From positions 1,116,001 to 1,180,000 of the forward strand of contig NZ_CP118946.1 in assembly GCF_029011175.1 (NCBI RefSeq): a stretch of 64,000 nucleotides of DNA, read 5' to 3'. The notes under the pieces are model-generated. The model saw only the letters and a list, made by a program, of their open reading frames with translations, searched no databases and was not told the origin of the DNA. The translations under genes and the position numbers were made by a program. This document shows, in pieces, positions 1 to 10,385 of this stretch; positions within the stretch are counted from its first letter, which is position 1, and every line of letters begins with the position of its first letter. This stretch comes from Winkia neuii (lineage in GTDB: Bacteria > Actinomycetota > Actinomycetes > Actinomycetales > Actinomycetaceae).

Positions 1-88
1 GGTTTGGGTAAAGCTCCCTCAACCTTGCCACTACTGTCCCTTTACCCACCGCCGTGGGACCTGCAAGTACCGTAAGTTTCGCGCTCAT
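1..88 (-). CDS. gmk: Guanylate kinase, N-terminal fragment
   Basis: Only the first 29 codons lie in the window; the gene runs off the left edge. The reading (MSAKLTVLAGPTAVGKG...) carries the P-loop GPTAVGKGT typical of guanylate kinase, which phosphorylates GMP to GDP with ATP in the cytoplasm. The gene lies downstream of the mIHF gene, and mihF-gmk is a standing actinobacterial gene pair, which supports the call. An in-frame ATG four codons upstream (base 100) is an alternative start. The family call is inferred from a short stretch plus context. Confidence 0.8.
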   Translation of the reverse strand, partial: MSAKLTVLAGPTAVGKGTVVARLRELYPN

Positions 89-140
89 AGATACAATCAT
101 GCCTTACTTGGGCGCCGCTCCCAAATAGTCGCTTAAATCC

Positions 141-176
141 GTAAGGGGGCACAGACCAAGTCTGCGCCCCCCTTAC
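141..176 (-). terminator. Stem-loop between mihF and gmk
   Basis: Bases 141-155 (gtaagggggcacaga) pair with 161-176, giving a long G/C-rich stem with a loop of about 5 nt. On the minus strand it follows the mihF stop. The downstream tract is only moderately T-rich, so it may be a partial terminator or attenuator that separates mihF from gmk rather than a strong intrinsic terminator. Confidence 0.5.
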
Positions 177-188
177 GAAAGTACTGAG

Positions 189-500
189 CTAGCCGAAGCG
201 GCGAATCAGCTCCTGAGCCTGGTGAACTCCCAGACCGCGAATACGTCGCGACTGAGCGATCCCAATCTCCTCCATAATGTTCTGGGCGGTGGTCGAGCCT
301 ACGCGGGGCAGAGACTCCAGAAGGGTAACAACCTTCATCTTGCCGAGTGCTTCATCCTCTTTGGCATCCTTGAGCACCTTCGACAAGGTGGTCTGATGCT
401 TCTTCAGAGCTACCTTAACTTCAGCGCGGACGCGACGAGCTTCAGCAGCCTTTTCCAGAGCAGCAGCACGCTGTTCGGCTGTTAGTGGAGGCAGAGCCAT
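189..500 (-). CDS. mihF: Actinobacterial integration host factor (mIHF)
   Basis: Small basic nucleoid protein of 103 residues, the actinobacterial IHF type, which is unrelated in fold to E. coli IHF. The open frame continues upstream to 596, but the start at 500 (MALPPLTAEQRAAALEKA) matches the family N-terminus. The N-terminal half is a charged helix rich in Ala/Lys/Arg. The C-terminal half has the helix-two-turn-helix-like DNA-binding segment with LESLPRVG and RRIRGLG. In mycobacteria the homologue is essential and organises the chromosome. It lies just upstream of gmk, the usual neighbour. Mono-functional architecture, normal length. Confidence 0.92.
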   Translation of the reverse strand: MALPPLTAEQRAAALEKAAEARRVRAEVKVALKKHQTTLSKVLKDAKEDEALGKMKVVTLLESLPRVGSTTAQNIMEEIGIAQSRRIRGLGVHQAQELIRRFG

Positions 501-598
501 AAAAACCTCTCTAATTGAATTAGTTGTACAGACGCGCAAAATCTTACGATATTGCTGGACTAACGCAAAAGCTCGCCCAGCACCTATCCCATACATGA

Positions 599-1438
599 CT
601 ATTCGAAAAGTTGCGTGCGGAAGCTTTGTATAGCCTTCACCAGGTCGGCCTTGTCGGGCCCGTTCATTAAAATTGAGCGAGAGGCCGAAGCGAGCACATT
701 CTCCTGCACTCCCTTGAAAACACTTGCCAATTCTTGCTTTCCGGCCCCCTGCGCTCCAAATCCAGGTGAGAGGATTGAAACCTTAGCATTAGATAAATTA
801 ATGTTCAGTTTCTTGAGTACATCACCGATAGTTGCGCCCGCAACTATCCCGATGGGTCCCATGTGACTATTGCCACAGGCGGAATTGTTTACTTCAGCTG
901 CGTGTTCGACTACATATTTGGCCACAGAATAGCCATTTGCAGTAGTTGCTTGCTGAACCTCTGGCCCCTCCGGATTAGACGTAAGTCCCAGTACATACAG
1001 GCCTTTGCCATTTTCAATTGCAAGGTCTACGGCAGGGCGTAAAGAGCCAAATCCGAGATATGGGCTAACGGTAATTGCATCTGCTTCCAGTGGCGCACCT
1101 TTAGCAAGGTAAGCCCTTGCATATGCGGCCATAGTCGAACCAATATCGCCACGCTTTACGTCCAATATAGACACGAGTCCGGCGTCGCGGGCAGCTTGCA
1201 AGATCTTCTCCAGAGCTGCAATTCCCGCGCTGCCGTAGCATTCGAACAGAGCAGATTGCGGTTTCACTGCCGCAGCGTTTTCCGCCGCGGCCTCAACCGT
1301 TCGAAGCCCAAACTCGAGTGCGCCTTTCGCTGAGTTCTCGAGGCCCCAGCGCTCCAGTAGGTTCTGATGCGGATCAATGCCCACGCACACCTGCCCATAT
1401 TCGCGCATGCGGGCGGCGAGCTTTTTAGCGTAGTTCAC
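599..1438 (-). CDS. pyrF: Orotidine 5'-phosphate decarboxylase
   Basis: Decarboxylates OMP to UMP, the last step of de novo pyrimidine synthesis. The 279-residue length and the KRGDIGST motif (catalytic Lys and Asp of the family) identify the longer OMP decarboxylase subgroup found in actinobacteria; C-terminal LSPGFGAQG is the phosphate-binding loop. The ATG overlaps the end of carB by 4 nt, so the two are probably translationally coupled. It is the last gene of the pyrR-pyrB-pyrC-carA-carB-pyrF operon. pyrD and pyrE are not in this window. Confidence 0.95.
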   Translation of the reverse strand: MNYAKKLAARMREYGQVCVGIDPHQNLLERWGLENSAKGALEFGLRTVEAAAENAAAVKPQSALFECYGSAGIAALEKILQAARDAGLVSILDVKRGDIGSTMAAYARAYLAKGAPLEADAITVSPYLGFGSLRPAVDLAIENGKGLYVLGLTSNPEGPEVQQATTANGYSVAKYVVEHAAEVNNSACGNSHMGPIGIVAGATIGDVLKKLNINLSNAKVSILSPGFGAQGAGKQELASVFKGVQENVLASASRSILMNGPDKADLVKAIQSFRTQLFE

Positions 1439-4400
1439 TTGTTCCTCCTAGCAATGCGATCGGCAGCGTACTCCTGCAAGGATGCAACCTGGAAGTCTGC
1501 AGGATCGATCGACAGCGCACGAACGTAGGCCGTTAGCTGCTGCATAGTGGTGATAATCGGCTTACCCGCACTAGTGGTGGCTGTGCGAATGTCGTAGCCA
1601 TCCGCGCGCGAGCCCTGAGATCCTGGAGTGTTCACTACAATCGCAATCTTCGAATCGTGAATCATATCCACGATTGTGGGTTCGCCGTCTTCGCCACGGC
1701 CATCCGATGCCTTGCGCACTACCTCACAATCGATACCGTTGCGAGCGAGAACCGCAGCAGTCCCCTTAGTAGCACATAGTTCGAAGCCCATTTCGGATAG
1801 CTGCAGCGCGGGAAGCACCAGCGCCCTCTTATCCCGGTCGGCTACCGAAATAAACAATTTGCCAGAGCTCGGAACCTCGCCAGCAACAGCTAGCAAAGAT
1901 TTCGCAAAAGCAATCGGGAAGTTCTTATCGAATCCCATCACCTCACCAGTAGAACGCATCTCCGGGCCAAGGATTGTGTCGACAACCTTGCCTTCGTAAT
2001 CCAAGAACCTCTTGAATGGAAGCACGGCTTCCTTGACTGCCGTAGGATCGCCCGGAACCATCTCTGTGGCGTCCTTTGCCGGCAGCATTCCTTCTTCCTT
2101 CAGCTGCGCAATCGTCCTTCCGATCATTACTCGGGCAGCTGCCTTAGCCAAGGAGACGCCGGTAGCCTTGGAAACGAACGGGACGGTACGCGAGGCACGC
2201 GGATTAGCTTCGATTACGTAGAGCACGCCAGATAGCAGAGCAAACTGAATGTTGATCAGGCCACGCACACCTACGCCTGCAGCAATAGCTTCGGTAGCTT
2301 TGCGAATCTGCCGAATGCGGGCCTGGGACAAAGTCATTGGCGGAATCACACATGAGGAGTCGCCCGAGTGAACCCCGGCCTCTTCGACGTGTTCCATGAC
2401 GCCGCCAAGGAATAGTTCGGTGCCATCGTAGAGAGCATCCACGTCAATTTCGATCGCGTCATCCAGGAAACGGTCGATCAGCAGTGGCCCTTGGCCAGCG
2501 CCTTCGGCTGCGATACCAGAAGATTCTAGATACTCATTTAGAGCCTTCTCGTCATAGATGATAGCCATACCACGACCGCCTAGGACGAACGAAGGACGTA
2601 CCAGCACCGGGTAGCCAACCTCCAAAGCGGCGCTGCGGGCTTCTTCGACGGTGTGGGCAGTACCGTGCGCAGGAGCATCGAGTCCGGCCCGATCCAATAC
2701 TCCCCCGAAAATCTCGCGATCTTCAGCAGCATCGATTGCCTTTGGAGAAGTACCAATAATTGGCACTCCAGCCTTCTCTAGCTTTGCTGCCAGGGAGAGC
2801 GGAGTCTGCCCACCGAGCTGAACGATCATCCCGGCAACAGGACCGGCCTGACATTCGGCACGGTAAATTTCGAGGACGTGCTCGAAGGTAAGCGGTTCAA
2901 AGTACAGCCGAGAAGAAATGTCGTAGTCAGTGGACACCGTTTCCGGATTGCAGTTGACCATGATGGTGTCATAGTCCTTTGCCAGTTCCATGGTCGCGTG
3001 CACACAGGAGTAGTCGAACTCAATGCCCTGACCGATGCGGTTGGGACCGGAGCCCAAGATAATGATTGCTTCCCGATCGCGCGGGGCCACCTCATTCTCG
3101 AAATCGTAAGTCGAGTAGTGATAGGGGGTGTCCGCAGCAAATTCAGCAGCACAGGTGTCGACGGTTTTGTACACCGGGTACAGCCCGTAGGCATGTCGAA
3201 CCTCGCGAACTGTGTCTTCGGTCAGTCCCCTAATCTCTGCTATCTGCAGATCAGTGAAACCGTGCCGTTTAGCCTCGGTCATGATCTGCTTGTCCAAAGC
3301 ATCGGCCTTCTCGATTGCAGTTGCAATTTCGTTGATCAGGACAACCTGATCAACGAACCACGGGTCAATCTGGGTTGCCTCAACTATCTGCTCGGCGCTA
3401 GCACCTGCCCAGATAGCCTGCTGAACCTGCACCATCCGGTGCTCGGTCGGAACTTTGATCTGCTCGAGCAACTCAGCTAGTTCTTCCGCCGAGGGCGCGG
3501 TGCCCTTCCAGGTGAAACGAGTGCCCTTCTTGTCAATGGAGTTCATTGCTTTCTGCAGAGCTTCGGCATAGTTACGGCCAATTGCCATCGCCTCGCCCAC
3601 AGACTTCATAGAAGTGGTCAGACGCGGATCTGCAGCAGGGAACTTTTCAAAAGCAAAGCGCGGCACCTTCACCACGACGTAGTCGAGTGTCGGTTCGAAA
3701 GATGCGGGAGTAGAGCCGGTGATGTCGTTGGGAATCTCGTCTAACGTGTAGCCCACCGCCAGCCTGGCTGCCATCTTCGCGATCGGGAAACCAGTTGCCT
3801 TGGATGCAAGCGCTGAGGACCTAGAAACTCGCGGGTTCATCTCGATTACAATTACGCGGCCGGTCTTCGGATCCACGGCAAACTGAATGTTACAGCCGCC
3901 GGTATCTACCCCGACCTCGCGAATGACGGCGATACCGATGTCGCGCAGATTCTGCAGTTCCCTATCAGTCAGGGTGAGTGCAGGTGCAACAGTGATCGAG
4001 TCACCAGTATGGATGCCCACCGGATCGACGTTCTCGATAGAGCAGACCACAACTACGTTGTCTGCCTTGTCGCGCATCAGTTCTAGCTCGTATTCCTTCC
4101 AGCCCAGGATGGACTCTTCCAGCAATACTTCGTTCGTAATTGAATCGTGCAGGCCTTCTCCGGCAATCCGGTCCAGATCCTCACGGTTGTACGCGAAACC
4201 ACTGCCCAGTCCGCCCATGGTGAAGGAGGGCCTCACTACCAGCGGATAGCCCAATTTCTCGGCGGCTTCGTGGCATTCTCCCAATGAGTGCGCAATGTAG
4301 GAGCGAGCTACTTCAGCCCCGCAGCGCTCAACCACGGCTTTGAACTCATCACGATCCTCGCCAGCATTGATGGCCTCAGCGCTAGCACCGATAAGTTCCA

Positions 4401-4737
4401 CTCCGAACTCATCGAGTATTCCTTCGTTCTTGAGGGCGATCGCCGCATTTAGTGCAGTCTGCCCCCCCAAGGTCGGCAGCAATGCGTCCGGACGCTCCTT
4501 ATCGATGATGCGGCGCAAAGACTGCGTGGTTAGCGGCTCAATGTAAGTCGCATCCGCCATCTCTGGATCAGTCATGATGGTTGCCGGGTTCGAGTTGACC
4601 AGCACAACTCGCAGACCTTCCTCGCGCAGTACGCGACATGCCTGCGTCCCCGAATAGTCGAACTCGCAAGCCTGACCTATGACAATGGGGCCAGAACCAA
4701 TAACTAGAACAGATTCAATGTCATTGCGGCGAGGCAT
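1435..4737 (-). CDS. carB: Carbamoyl-phosphate synthase large subunit
   Basis: Uses ammonia from CarA, bicarbonate and two ATP to make carbamoyl phosphate for pyrimidines and arginine. At 1100 residues it has the full family layout: a carboxyphosphate ATP-grasp half (about 1-400, with [17 protein letters not shown]), an oligomerisation segment, a carbamoyl-phosphate ATP-grasp half (about 555-935, with [18 protein letters not shown]) and a C-terminal MGS-like allosteric domain (about 940-1100). The start ATG directly abuts the carA stop (TAAATG), and the 3' end overlaps pyrF by 4 nt. No disruption seen. Confidence 0.97.
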   Translation of the reverse strand: MPRRNDIESVLVIGSGPIVIGQACEFDYSGTQACRVLREEGLRVVLVNSNPATIMTDPEMADATYIEPLTTQSLRRIIDKERPDALLPTLGGQTALNAAIALKNEGILDEFGVELIGASAEAINAGEDRDEFKAVVERCGAEVARSYIAHSLGECHEAAEKLGYPLVVRPSFTMGGLGSGFAYNREDLDRIAGEGLHDSITNEVLLEESILGWKEYELELMRDKADNVVVVCSIENVDPVGIHTGDSITVAPALTLTDRELQNLRDIGIAVIREVGVDTGGCNIQFAVDPKTGRVIVIEMNPRVSRSSALASKATGFPIAKMAARLAVGYTLDEIPNDITGSTPASFEPTLDYVVVKVPRFAFEKFPAADPRLTTSMKSVGEAMAIGRNYAEALQKAMNSIDKKGTRFTWKGTAPSAEELAELLEQIKVPTEHRMVQVQQAIWAGASAEQIVEATQIDPWFVDQVVLINEIATAIEKADALDKQIMTEAKRHGFTDLQIAEIRGLTEDTVREVRHAYGLYPVYKTVDTCAAEFAADTPYHYSTYDFENEVAPRDREAIIILGSGPNRIGQGIEFDYSCVHATMELAKDYDTIMVNCNPETVSTDYDISSRLYFEPLTFEHVLEIYRAECQAGPVAGMIVQLGGQTPLSLAAKLEKAGVPIIGTSPKAIDAAEDREIFGGVLDRAGLDAPAHGTAHTVEEARSAALEVGYPVLVRPSFVLGGRGMAIIYDEKALNEYLESSGIAAEGAGQGPLLIDRFLDDAIEIDVDALYDGTELFLGGVMEHVEEAGVHSGDSSCVIPPMTLSQARIRQIRKATEAIAAGVGVRGLINIQFALLSGVLYVIEANPRASRTVPFVSKATGVSLAKAAARVMIGRTIAQLKEEGMLPAKDATEMVPGDPTAVKEAVLPFKRFLDYEGKVVDTILGPEMRSTGEVMGFDKNFPIAFAKSLLAVAGEVPSSGKLFISVADRDKRALVLPALQLSEMGFELCATKGTAAVLARNGIDCEVVRKASDGRGEDGEPTIVDMIHDSKIAIVVNTPGSQGSRADGYDIRTATTSAGKPIITTMQQLTAYVRALSIDPADFQVASLQEYAADRIARRNK

Positions 4738-5922
4738 TTACTTGGACTCCTTATTGTCTTCAATCATGGTCAGGAAACGATCAAACAGATGCTCAGCATC
4801 GTGAGGACCGGCGGCTGCTTCCGGGTGGTATTGCACAGAGAAGGCGGGAATATCCAGGGCTTTCAGCCCCTCTACTACCCCGTCGTTTAACCCCAGGTGG
4901 GAAACCTCCACCCTGCCGTAACGGCCATCGTCATATGGGGCCACCGATACTTCGTCTACGGGCGCATCTACCGCAAAACCGTGATTGTGGGCCGTGATCT
5001 CTACTCGACCGGTAGCCCGGTCTAGCACCGGCTGGTTTACCCCTCGGTGCCCATAAGTGAGCTTGTAAGTGCCATATCCGAGTGCCCGCCCAAGAATCTG
5101 ATTGCCAAAGCAAATGCCGAAGAACGGAATCTTCCGATCCAACACTGCCCGCAGCAGTTCTACCTCGTGCTCAGAGGTGGATGGGTCACCCGGGCCATTG
5201 GAGAAGAACACCCCGTCCGGCTCGATTTCAAGAATGTCGGCAAGCGTGGCCGACTGTGGGAGGACGTGTACCTCGATGCCGCGAGCTGCCATTTGTTCTG
5301 GGGTGCGCGACTTAATTCCAAGGTCCAAGGCGGCCACCTTAGCCACCGGGGTCTTCCCCTCGTATTCGCCAGTAGGCGCTACTACATAGGCTTCCTTGGT
5401 AGTTACTGCCCCAGCAAGAGCAGCCCCTGCCATGGCAGGCTGTTCACAAACGATTGACACCAGGTTGGCCAGTGCAGCCTCAGTTAGGTTCTCGGCTCCA
5501 GCTGGAAGCGCATCCCCAGAGAAGATGCCCGCCTTCAGCGCACCCTTTTCCCGCAAGTGCCGGGTCAGAGCCCGCGTGTCGACCTCGCAGATACCGACAA
5601 TGGACTGCTCTTTGAGTGCATCTTCCAAAGCGCCTTCAGAACGCCAATTTGAGGTAATGCGCGAGCCCTCGCGTACAGCGTAGCCTGCGACCCAAATACG
5701 CTTAGATTCGTTATCTGTCTGGTTTACGCCAGTGTTGCCAATATGCGGAGCAGTCTGAATAACGATCTGCCCATAGTAAGAAGGATCGGTCAGGGTTTCC
5801 TGGTAACCGGTCATACCGGTAGCAAAAACAGCCTCGCCTAGCGCGCGACCAGTTGCTCCGTATACCTTTCCGGGAAGATAGAAGCCGTCCTCGAAAACGA
5901 TTATCGCGAGATCGCGAAACAT
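4738..5922 (-). CDS. carA: Carbamoyl-phosphate synthase small subunit
   Basis: Glutaminase subunit that hydrolyses glutamine and channels ammonia to CarB. 394 residues from the ATG at 5922 ([13 protein letters not shown]), preceded by a good ribosome binding site (GAGAGGA). The open frame extends to 6303, but that part overlaps pyrC and has no family similarity. The N-terminal domain binds CarB. The C-terminal class I amidotransferase domain has the nucleophile Cys in [10 protein letters not shown] (Asn where many homologues have His) and the catalytic His/Glu in YHPEA. It sits between pyrC and carB in the pyrimidine operon. Confidence 0.95.
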   Translation of the reverse strand: MFRDLAIIVFEDGFYLPGKVYGATGRALGEAVFATGMTGYQETLTDPSYYGQIVIQTAPHIGNTGVNQTDNESKRIWVAGYAVREGSRITSNWRSEGALEDALKEQSIVGICEVDTRALTRHLREKGALKAGIFSGDALPAGAENLTEAALANLVSIVCEQPAMAGAALAGAVTTKEAYVVAPTGEYEGKTPVAKVAALDLGIKSRTPEQMAARGIEVHVLPQSATLADILEIEPDGVFFSNGPGDPSTSEHEVELLRAVLDRKIPFFGICFGNQILGRALGYGTYKLTYGHRGVNQPVLDRATGRVEITAHNHGFAVDAPVDEVSVAPYDDGRYGRVEVSHLGLNDGVVEGLKALDIPAFSVQYHPEAAAGPHDAEHLFDRFLTMIEDNKESK

Positions 5923-5951
5923 AAGTGTCCTCTCGGGTGGGTTAGCCACCG

Positions 5952-7253
5952 TTAGTTGAAGTTGACTAGTTTTCCATCGCGGACGGTCATCTTGCCGCGA
6001 TATAGCGTGTATTTGATTTGTCCAGGAAGCTCTCGGCCTACGAAGGGGGTGTTCGTAGACATGGACTTCTGCGAGCTCGGATCTACCTTGCGCACGATGG
6101 TCGGATCTACCAAGGTGACGTTTGCAAAAGAACCGCTCGCAATGTCCTGGCCCTGATCGGCTACTCGACCAATCTTTGCAGGAGTCTTGGACAGAACCTG
6201 GGCGACCTGCCCCCAAGTAAGCCTGCCGGTGTTCACCATCGTGTCGATAACTACGGGTAAAGCAGTTTCCAATCCGGTCATCCCAAAGGCACCGGACTGC
6301 CAATCACAGTCCTTGTCCTCGATCGGGTGTGGGGCGTGATCGGTACCCACAATGTCGATGGTTCCGTCTTCGAGGCCGGCGCGCACCGCCTCCACATCAG
6401 CTGCGGAACGCAACGGCGGGTTCACCTTGTACAGCGGGTCGTAGCTGCGGGCCTCCTCCTCTGTCAAGTACAGGTGGTGGGGCGTCACTTCAGCAGTTAC
6501 GTTGATTCCCCTCTCCTTGGCCCATCGCACCAGTTCAACCGAACGCGCCGTGGACAGGTGGCATACGTGCAACCGAGACTTTGTAAGTTCAGCTAGCATT
6601 ACGTCGCGGGCAATAATAGATTCTTCAGCAACTCCAGGCCAGCCTTTGAGGCCCAGTTCGTCAGAGAGAGCCGATTCGTTCATCTGGGCGCCCTCAGTGA
6701 GCTCTGGATCCTGGGCATGCTGAGCCACAACGCCATCGTAGGCACGCACGTATTCCAAAGCGTGCCGCATAAGCAGTGCATCATGTACACACTTGCCATC
6801 GTCAGAGAACACCCGAACCTTCGACTTGCAGGTCGCCATCGCGCCGAGGGCGGCCATGTGCTCCCCGCGCAGCCCCGCAGACACTGCCCCGACGGGACGT
6901 ACCTGTACGTACCCGGCTTCGTCTCCCAATGCCTGCACCTGTTCGACAACCGGTGCGTCGTCGGCGACCGGGGTGGTGTTTGCCATGGCGTGTACGCAGG
7001 TGTACCCGCCCATGGCCGCAGCCTGGCTTCCAGTGCGCACCGTCTCAAAGTTTTCCTGACCGGGTTCGCGCAGATGAGTATGAAGATCAACCAGGCCTGG
7101 CAGCGCGATCAAACCCGAACCATCAATTCTTTCCGGATCTTCTAGATAGCTTGCTGCATCTGGACCTACCGCGACGATTATTTCGTCCTTGATCGCAATA
7201 TCTGCGACCTGTTCGCCCTCTATATTTGCGCCTGAAATAAGAATTTCGCTCAT
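5952..7253 (-). CDS. pyrC: Dihydroorotase
   Basis: Cyclises N-carbamoyl-aspartate to dihydroorotate, the third pyrimidine step. 433 residues, consistent with class I bacterial dihydroorotases. The metal-binding HTHLREPG motif lies at about residues 58-65, and GTDHAPH near 305 supplies the catalytic Asp. C-terminal FANVTLVDP and [13 protein letters not shown] are typical amidohydrolase composite-domain strands. It starts 1 nt after the pyrB stop codon, so the genes are almost certainly cotranscribed. Intact. Confidence 0.95.
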   Translation of the reverse strand: MSEILISGANIEGEQVADIAIKDEIIVAVGPDAASYLEDPERIDGSGLIALPGLVDLHTHLREPGQENFETVRTGSQAAAMGGYTCVHAMANTTPVADDAPVVEQVQALGDEAGYVQVRPVGAVSAGLRGEHMAALGAMATCKSKVRVFSDDGKCVHDALLMRHALEYVRAYDGVVAQHAQDPELTEGAQMNESALSDELGLKGWPGVAEESIIARDVMLAELTKSRLHVCHLSTARSVELVRWAKERGINVTAEVTPHHLYLTEEEARSYDPLYKVNPPLRSAADVEAVRAGLEDGTIDIVGTDHAPHPIEDKDCDWQSGAFGMTGLETALPVVIDTMVNTGRLTWGQVAQVLSKTPAKIGRVADQGQDIASGSFANVTLVDPTIVRKVDPSSQKSMSTNTPFVGRELPGQIKYTLYRGKMTVRDGKLVNFN

Positions 7254-7254
7254 T

Positions 7255-8214
7255 TTACTTTTCCTTCGCTAGCAGCAGGTAGAGAGCTGCCATTCGCACT
7301 GACACACCATTTGCAACCTGTTCCACGATTACAGACTTGTCTGAGTCAGCTGCTTCCGCACAAATCTCCAAGCCTCGGTTCATAGGACCGGGGTGCATGA
7401 CAATGGTCTTTTCGGGGAGCGCCTCGAAACGTTCCCGGTTCAGGCTGTAGAGCCTCCGATATTCCACCGGGGACGGGAAGTATCCGCCGCCGGCGGAGGA
7501 CATCCGTTCCCGTTGAATACGCAGCATCATTACCGCGTCTGGAGCCGATTTCAGGGCCTCGTCGAAATCATAAGTAACCTCGCACGGCCAGGTCTCGATT
7601 CCATAGGGAACCAAGGTTGGGGGTGCGACCAAAGTTACCTTGGCACCGAGTAGATGCAATAGATCTACGTCCGAGCGGGCCACCCGCGAATGTTGGATGT
7701 CGCCGACAATGACTACGTGAGCACCGGCGATGTCAGAACCGGCAGGGGCAGGTTTTCCCTGTGCACGGAAGTGCCGGCGCAATGTCATCGCGTCCAGTAG
7801 TGCCTGTGTCGGGTGCTGATGGGTACCGTCGCCAGCATTCAGAACCGGCAGTCCGATCCAGCCCGCATGGGCTAGCCGGTGAGCGGCGCCAGAATGGTTG
7901 TGCCGCACAACTATGGCATCGGCTCCCATTGCCGAAAGAGTTAGGGCGGTGTCTTTTAGCGATTCGCCCTTCGAGACTGAGGAACCTTTCGCGGAAAAGT
8001 TAATCACGTCAGCCGACAGTCTCTTTTCGGCGGCTTCAAAAGACTGCCTAGTCCTGGTGGAGTCCTCGAAGAATAGGTTCACTACTGTCTTCCCGCGCAG
8101 GGTGGGTAGCTTCTTTACTGCCCTGGACTGAGTCGCTGCCATGGTTTCGGCAGTGTCCAGGATTTCGATAGCTTCGGCTCGGCTCAAATCTTTGATCGAT
8201 ATTAGATGATCCAT
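7255..8214 (-). CDS. pyrB: Aspartate carbamoyltransferase catalytic subunit
   Basis: Transfers the carbamoyl group from carbamoyl phosphate to aspartate. 319 residues with the carbamoyl-phosphate-binding signature [12 protein letters not shown] near residue 50, HPTQALLDA near 135 and HPGPMNRG near 275. No pyrI regulatory subunit gene lies next to it; in actinobacteria control is usually by PyrR acting on the leader, and pyrR is immediately upstream here (1 nt gap). Confidence 0.96.
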   Translation of the reverse strand: MDHLISIKDLSRAEAIEILDTAETMAATQSRAVKKLPTLRGKTVVNLFFEDSTRTRQSFEAAEKRLSADVINFSAKGSSVSKGESLKDTALTLSAMGADAIVVRHNHSGAAHRLAHAGWIGLPVLNAGDGTHQHPTQALLDAMTLRRHFRAQGKPAPAGSDIAGAHVVIVGDIQHSRVARSDVDLLHLLGAKVTLVAPPTLVPYGIETWPCEVTYDFDEALKSAPDAVMMLRIQRERMSSAGGGYFPSPVEYRRLYSLNRERFEALPEKTIVMHPGPMNRGLEICAEAADSDKSVIVEQVANGVSVRMAALYLLLAKEK

Positions 8215-8215
8215 A

Positions 8216-8764
8216 TTATTTTTCCTGCTCGATTAAAACGGCGTCTTCTCCGTCGATTTCCATGGTGCGAACTACGATCGATTCCTCTTTCGAGGAGGGA
8301 AGATTCTTTCCTACGTAATCGGCCCTGATCGGAAGTTCTCTGTGTCCCCTATCCACCAGTACAGCAAGCCTCACAACGGAGGGACGTCCAATGTCTACGA
8401 GGGCGTCCAGCGCGGCTCGAATGGTTCGCCCCGAGTACAGAACGTCGTCTACTAACACCACTGTCTTGCCATCAATGCCAGAGTCAGGAATTGACGTCGG
8501 GTGGGGGTTTCGCACCGGGTTCTCGGATAGGTCGTCGCGGTACATGGTCGTATCGATGATGCCGAGTGATACGGGAGCACCTTCACGCTCAAGAACCTTG
8601 TAGATGCGATTTGCAAGAGGCACCCCGCCAGTGGGAATGCCGAGCAGAACGATCTCGGAGGCATCCTGGTTGCGCTCCAAAATCTCGTATGAAATGCGTT
8701 TTAGCGAGCGGGATATATCCTCCCGCGACAGGACTTTTTTAGCCCCTGGGGTAGCGTGCGCCAC
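8216..8764 (-). CDS. pyrR: PyrR pyrimidine operon regulator / uracil phosphoribosyltransferase
   Basis: RNA-binding regulator of the pyr operon with phosphoribosyltransferase fold, 182 residues. The PRPP-binding motif [13 protein letters not shown] is at about residues 99-111. Start is GTG at 8764 with a strong SD (GGAGG) 6-7 nt upstream. It is the first gene of the pyr operon, and a PyrR-binding loop lies over its own ribosome binding site, indicating autoregulated translation or attenuation as described for mycobacterial pyr operons. Uridine nucleotides are the expected co-repressors. Confidence 0.95.
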   Translation of the reverse strand: MAHATPGAKKVLSREDISRSLKRISYEILERNQDASEIVLLGIPTGGVPLANRIYKVLEREGAPVSLGIIDTTMYRDDLSENPVRNPHPTSIPDSGIDGKTVVLVDDVLYSGRTIRAALDALVDIGRPSVVRLAVLVDRGHRELPIRADYVGKNLPSSKEESIVVRTMEIDGEDAVLIEQEK

Positions 8765-8774
8765 ACCCGCCTCC

Positions 8775-8796
8775 TTCTCCGCCTCACAGGACGGTC
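8775..8796 (-). promoter_or_regulatory. PyrR-binding loop in the pyr leader RNA
   Basis: On the minus strand the leader reads GTCCTGTGAGGCGGAG just ahead of the pyrR SD. This closely fits the PyrR recognition consensus (ARUCCNGNGAGGYU) known from Bacillus and mycobacterial pyr leaders. The site ends within a few nt of the GGAGG, so PyrR binding would block ribosome access. No antiterminator/terminator pair is obvious, which favours translational control. The match is seen in the sequence; the mechanism is inferred from the family. Confidence 0.75.
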
Positions 8797-8889
8797 ATTA
8801 AAGGGTTTGGACACCCCAAGTTTAGCGTCCGAGGGCGGCCCTGTCACTTACGGAAAGCGGCATTAAAGCAGGAGGTGGCGAACATGACA

Positions 8890-8920
8890 GAAAAATTTTC
8901 GGGCCACCCGAAGGTGGCCC
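8890..8920 (-). terminator. Intrinsic terminator after nusB
   Basis: Stem gggccacc (8901-8908) with ggtggccc (8913-8920), loop cgaa. On the minus strand it is followed by an A/T run ending in TTTTT. It separates efp-nusB from the pyr operon. Confidence 0.85.
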
Positions 8921-8925
8921 AAAAA

Positions 8926-9753
8926 CTATTCCTCTTCCTCGTCTTCCAAGAAGTCGCCAGCAGCCAAATTTGCTAGCGCCTGTGCGACGGAATCTGCTCC
9001 AGGTCGTGGCGGCGCATCAGCTTCAGTAGCCTCTTCAGCCCTGACCGATTGATCCGGTTCTTCGGAAGGTACCTCAACTTTGTCGGTTGGCGCCTTCGCA
9101 GCTTCTACTGCGTCTTCACCGGCAGCGTCCGATAGCTCAGCCGTATCCGCATCCTCGGTACCGGCTTCGCCGGCGTTGTCCTCTTGGTCAGAACCGGCCT
9201 CTTCTACAGGAACAACGACGCTGCCTTCAGGAAGAGTCTCCTTGGCAGGCAAGTCGACGCCCTCTGCAAAATCTTCCGGCACCGTTGCAGAACCAAACAC
9301 TGCTTGGCGTGCTTTCGACACCTTCAGAATGCGATCCAAAATCGCATTCACAAAAGCGGGCGTCTTGTCAGAGGCAATAACCTCCGAAATAGCCATCGCC
9401 TCTTTGATCGCAACGGGACCGTCGATCTCGTCGTTGAACATGATTTCCCATGCCCCGACGCGCAAGATTGCCAGGTCCACTCCCGGCATGCGATCAAGCG
9501 TCCAGTTAGTCGCGTTGGCCGAAATAGCCTCGTCGATCTCGTTTACATGGTCCGCAACCCCAAGCACGATTTGGTAGGCGTACGGGGGGATCCCGGTTTG
9601 GGCGGTGGACACAACCTGCCTTGCCCGCGCCAAGTCCTTTATCCGCTCCGGGGTAGAGCCAAAGCCGCGCTGGTCGGCTTCGAAGAGGGTATCTACTGCC
9701 CTGCTGCGAGCCTTCGTTCGACCAGTAAACTTCCTATTTTTCTTCCTTGACAT
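8926..9753 (-). CDS. nusB: Transcription antitermination factor NusB with long acidic tail
   Basis: NusB binds boxA RNA with NusE (S10) in the rRNA antitermination complex. Residues about 10-150 form the normal all-helical NusB domain (RSRAVDTLFEADQRG; AILRVGAWEIMF; AINEAMA-like KEAMAISE). The protein is 275 residues, whereas the common length is about 140-160. The remaining roughly 110 residues are Glu/Asp/Ala-rich, low in complexity and presumably disordered, ending EDEEEE. The ATG overlaps the efp stop by 1 nt (TAATG), indicating coupling. The tail function is unknown. Confidence 0.93.
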   Translation of the reverse strand: MSRKKNRKFTGRTKARSRAVDTLFEADQRGFGSTPERIKDLARARQVVSTAQTGIPPYAYQIVLGVADHVNEIDEAISANATNWTLDRMPGVDLAILRVGAWEIMFNDEIDGPVAIKEAMAISEVIASDKTPAFVNAILDRILKVSKARQAVFGSATVPEDFAEGVDLPAKETLPEGSVVVPVEEAGSDQEDNAGEAGTEDADTAELSDAAGEDAVEAAKAPTDKVEVPSEEPDQSVRAEEATEADAPPRPGADSVAQALANLAAGDFLEDEEEE

Positions 9754-10316
9754 TATTCGGTCACGCGCGAGACGTATTCACCGGTACGGGTGTCCACCTT
9801 CACCTTAGTGCCCTGTTCCAGGAAGAGCGGCACCTGGATTTCAGCACCGGTTTCGACGGTGGCAGGCTTAGTACCGGCATTGGAACGGTCACCCTGCAGA
9901 CCGGGCTCGGTGTAGGTGATCTCGAGGGTCACCTGCGGGGGCAGTTCTACGAAAAGAACGTTGCCCTCGTTGAAGGAGACGATGACCTTCTGGCCTTCGA
10001 GCATGAACTTCTTGGCGTCGCCAACAATGTCCTCGGGGATTTCTACCTGCTCGTAGTTGTCATCATCCATGAACACGAAGAATTCGCCGTCGTTGTACAG
10101 GTAGGACATGTCGCGGCGATCGACGGTAGCTGTCTCGACCTTGACCCCGGCGTTAAAGGTCTTGTCGATGGTCTTGCCAGACAGGACGTTCTTCATCTTG
10201 GTGCGTACGAATGCCGGTCCCTTGCCAGGCTTGACATGCTGAAATTCGACTACCTGCCACAGCTGGTTGTCGATCTTTAGCACCATACCGTTCTTTAGGT
10301 CATTGGTCGTTGCCAT
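9753..10316 (-). CDS. efp: Translation elongation factor P
   Basis: Binds ribosomes stalled at polyproline and promotes peptide bond formation. 187 residues with the KOW-like N domain and two OB domains; the C-terminus has the [16 protein letters not shown] signature. The tip loop reads PGKGP at residues 30-34 with Lys32. This is the actinobacterial variant, reported to work without lysine modification, and no epmA/epmB-like gene is seen nearby. It has its own leader with SD GAAAGGA and is followed by nusB. Confidence 0.96.
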   Translation of the reverse strand: MATTNDLKNGMVLKIDNQLWQVVEFQHVKPGKGPAFVRTKMKNVLSGKTIDKTFNAGVKVETATVDRRDMSYLYNDGEFFVFMDDDNYEQVEIPEDIVGDAKKFMLEGQKVIVSFNEGNVLFVELPPQVTLEITYTEPGLQGDRSNAGTKPATVETGAEIQVPLFLEQGTKVKVDTRTGEYVSRVTE

Positions 10317-10385
10317 TAGTGTGTCCTTTCAAAAATTTTCACTCTGACTTTAAACACTACCTGCTTCAAGCGCAAACCCGTTATT

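Noticed and set aside
2878-3480. 200-codon plus-strand frame inside carB
   Set aside because: Antisense shadow of a highly conserved gene, no recognisable domain or ribosome site.
5923-6303. N-terminal extension of carA by 127 codons
   Set aside because: It overlaps pyrC in another frame, has no family similarity, and the ATG at 5922 has a good ribosome site.
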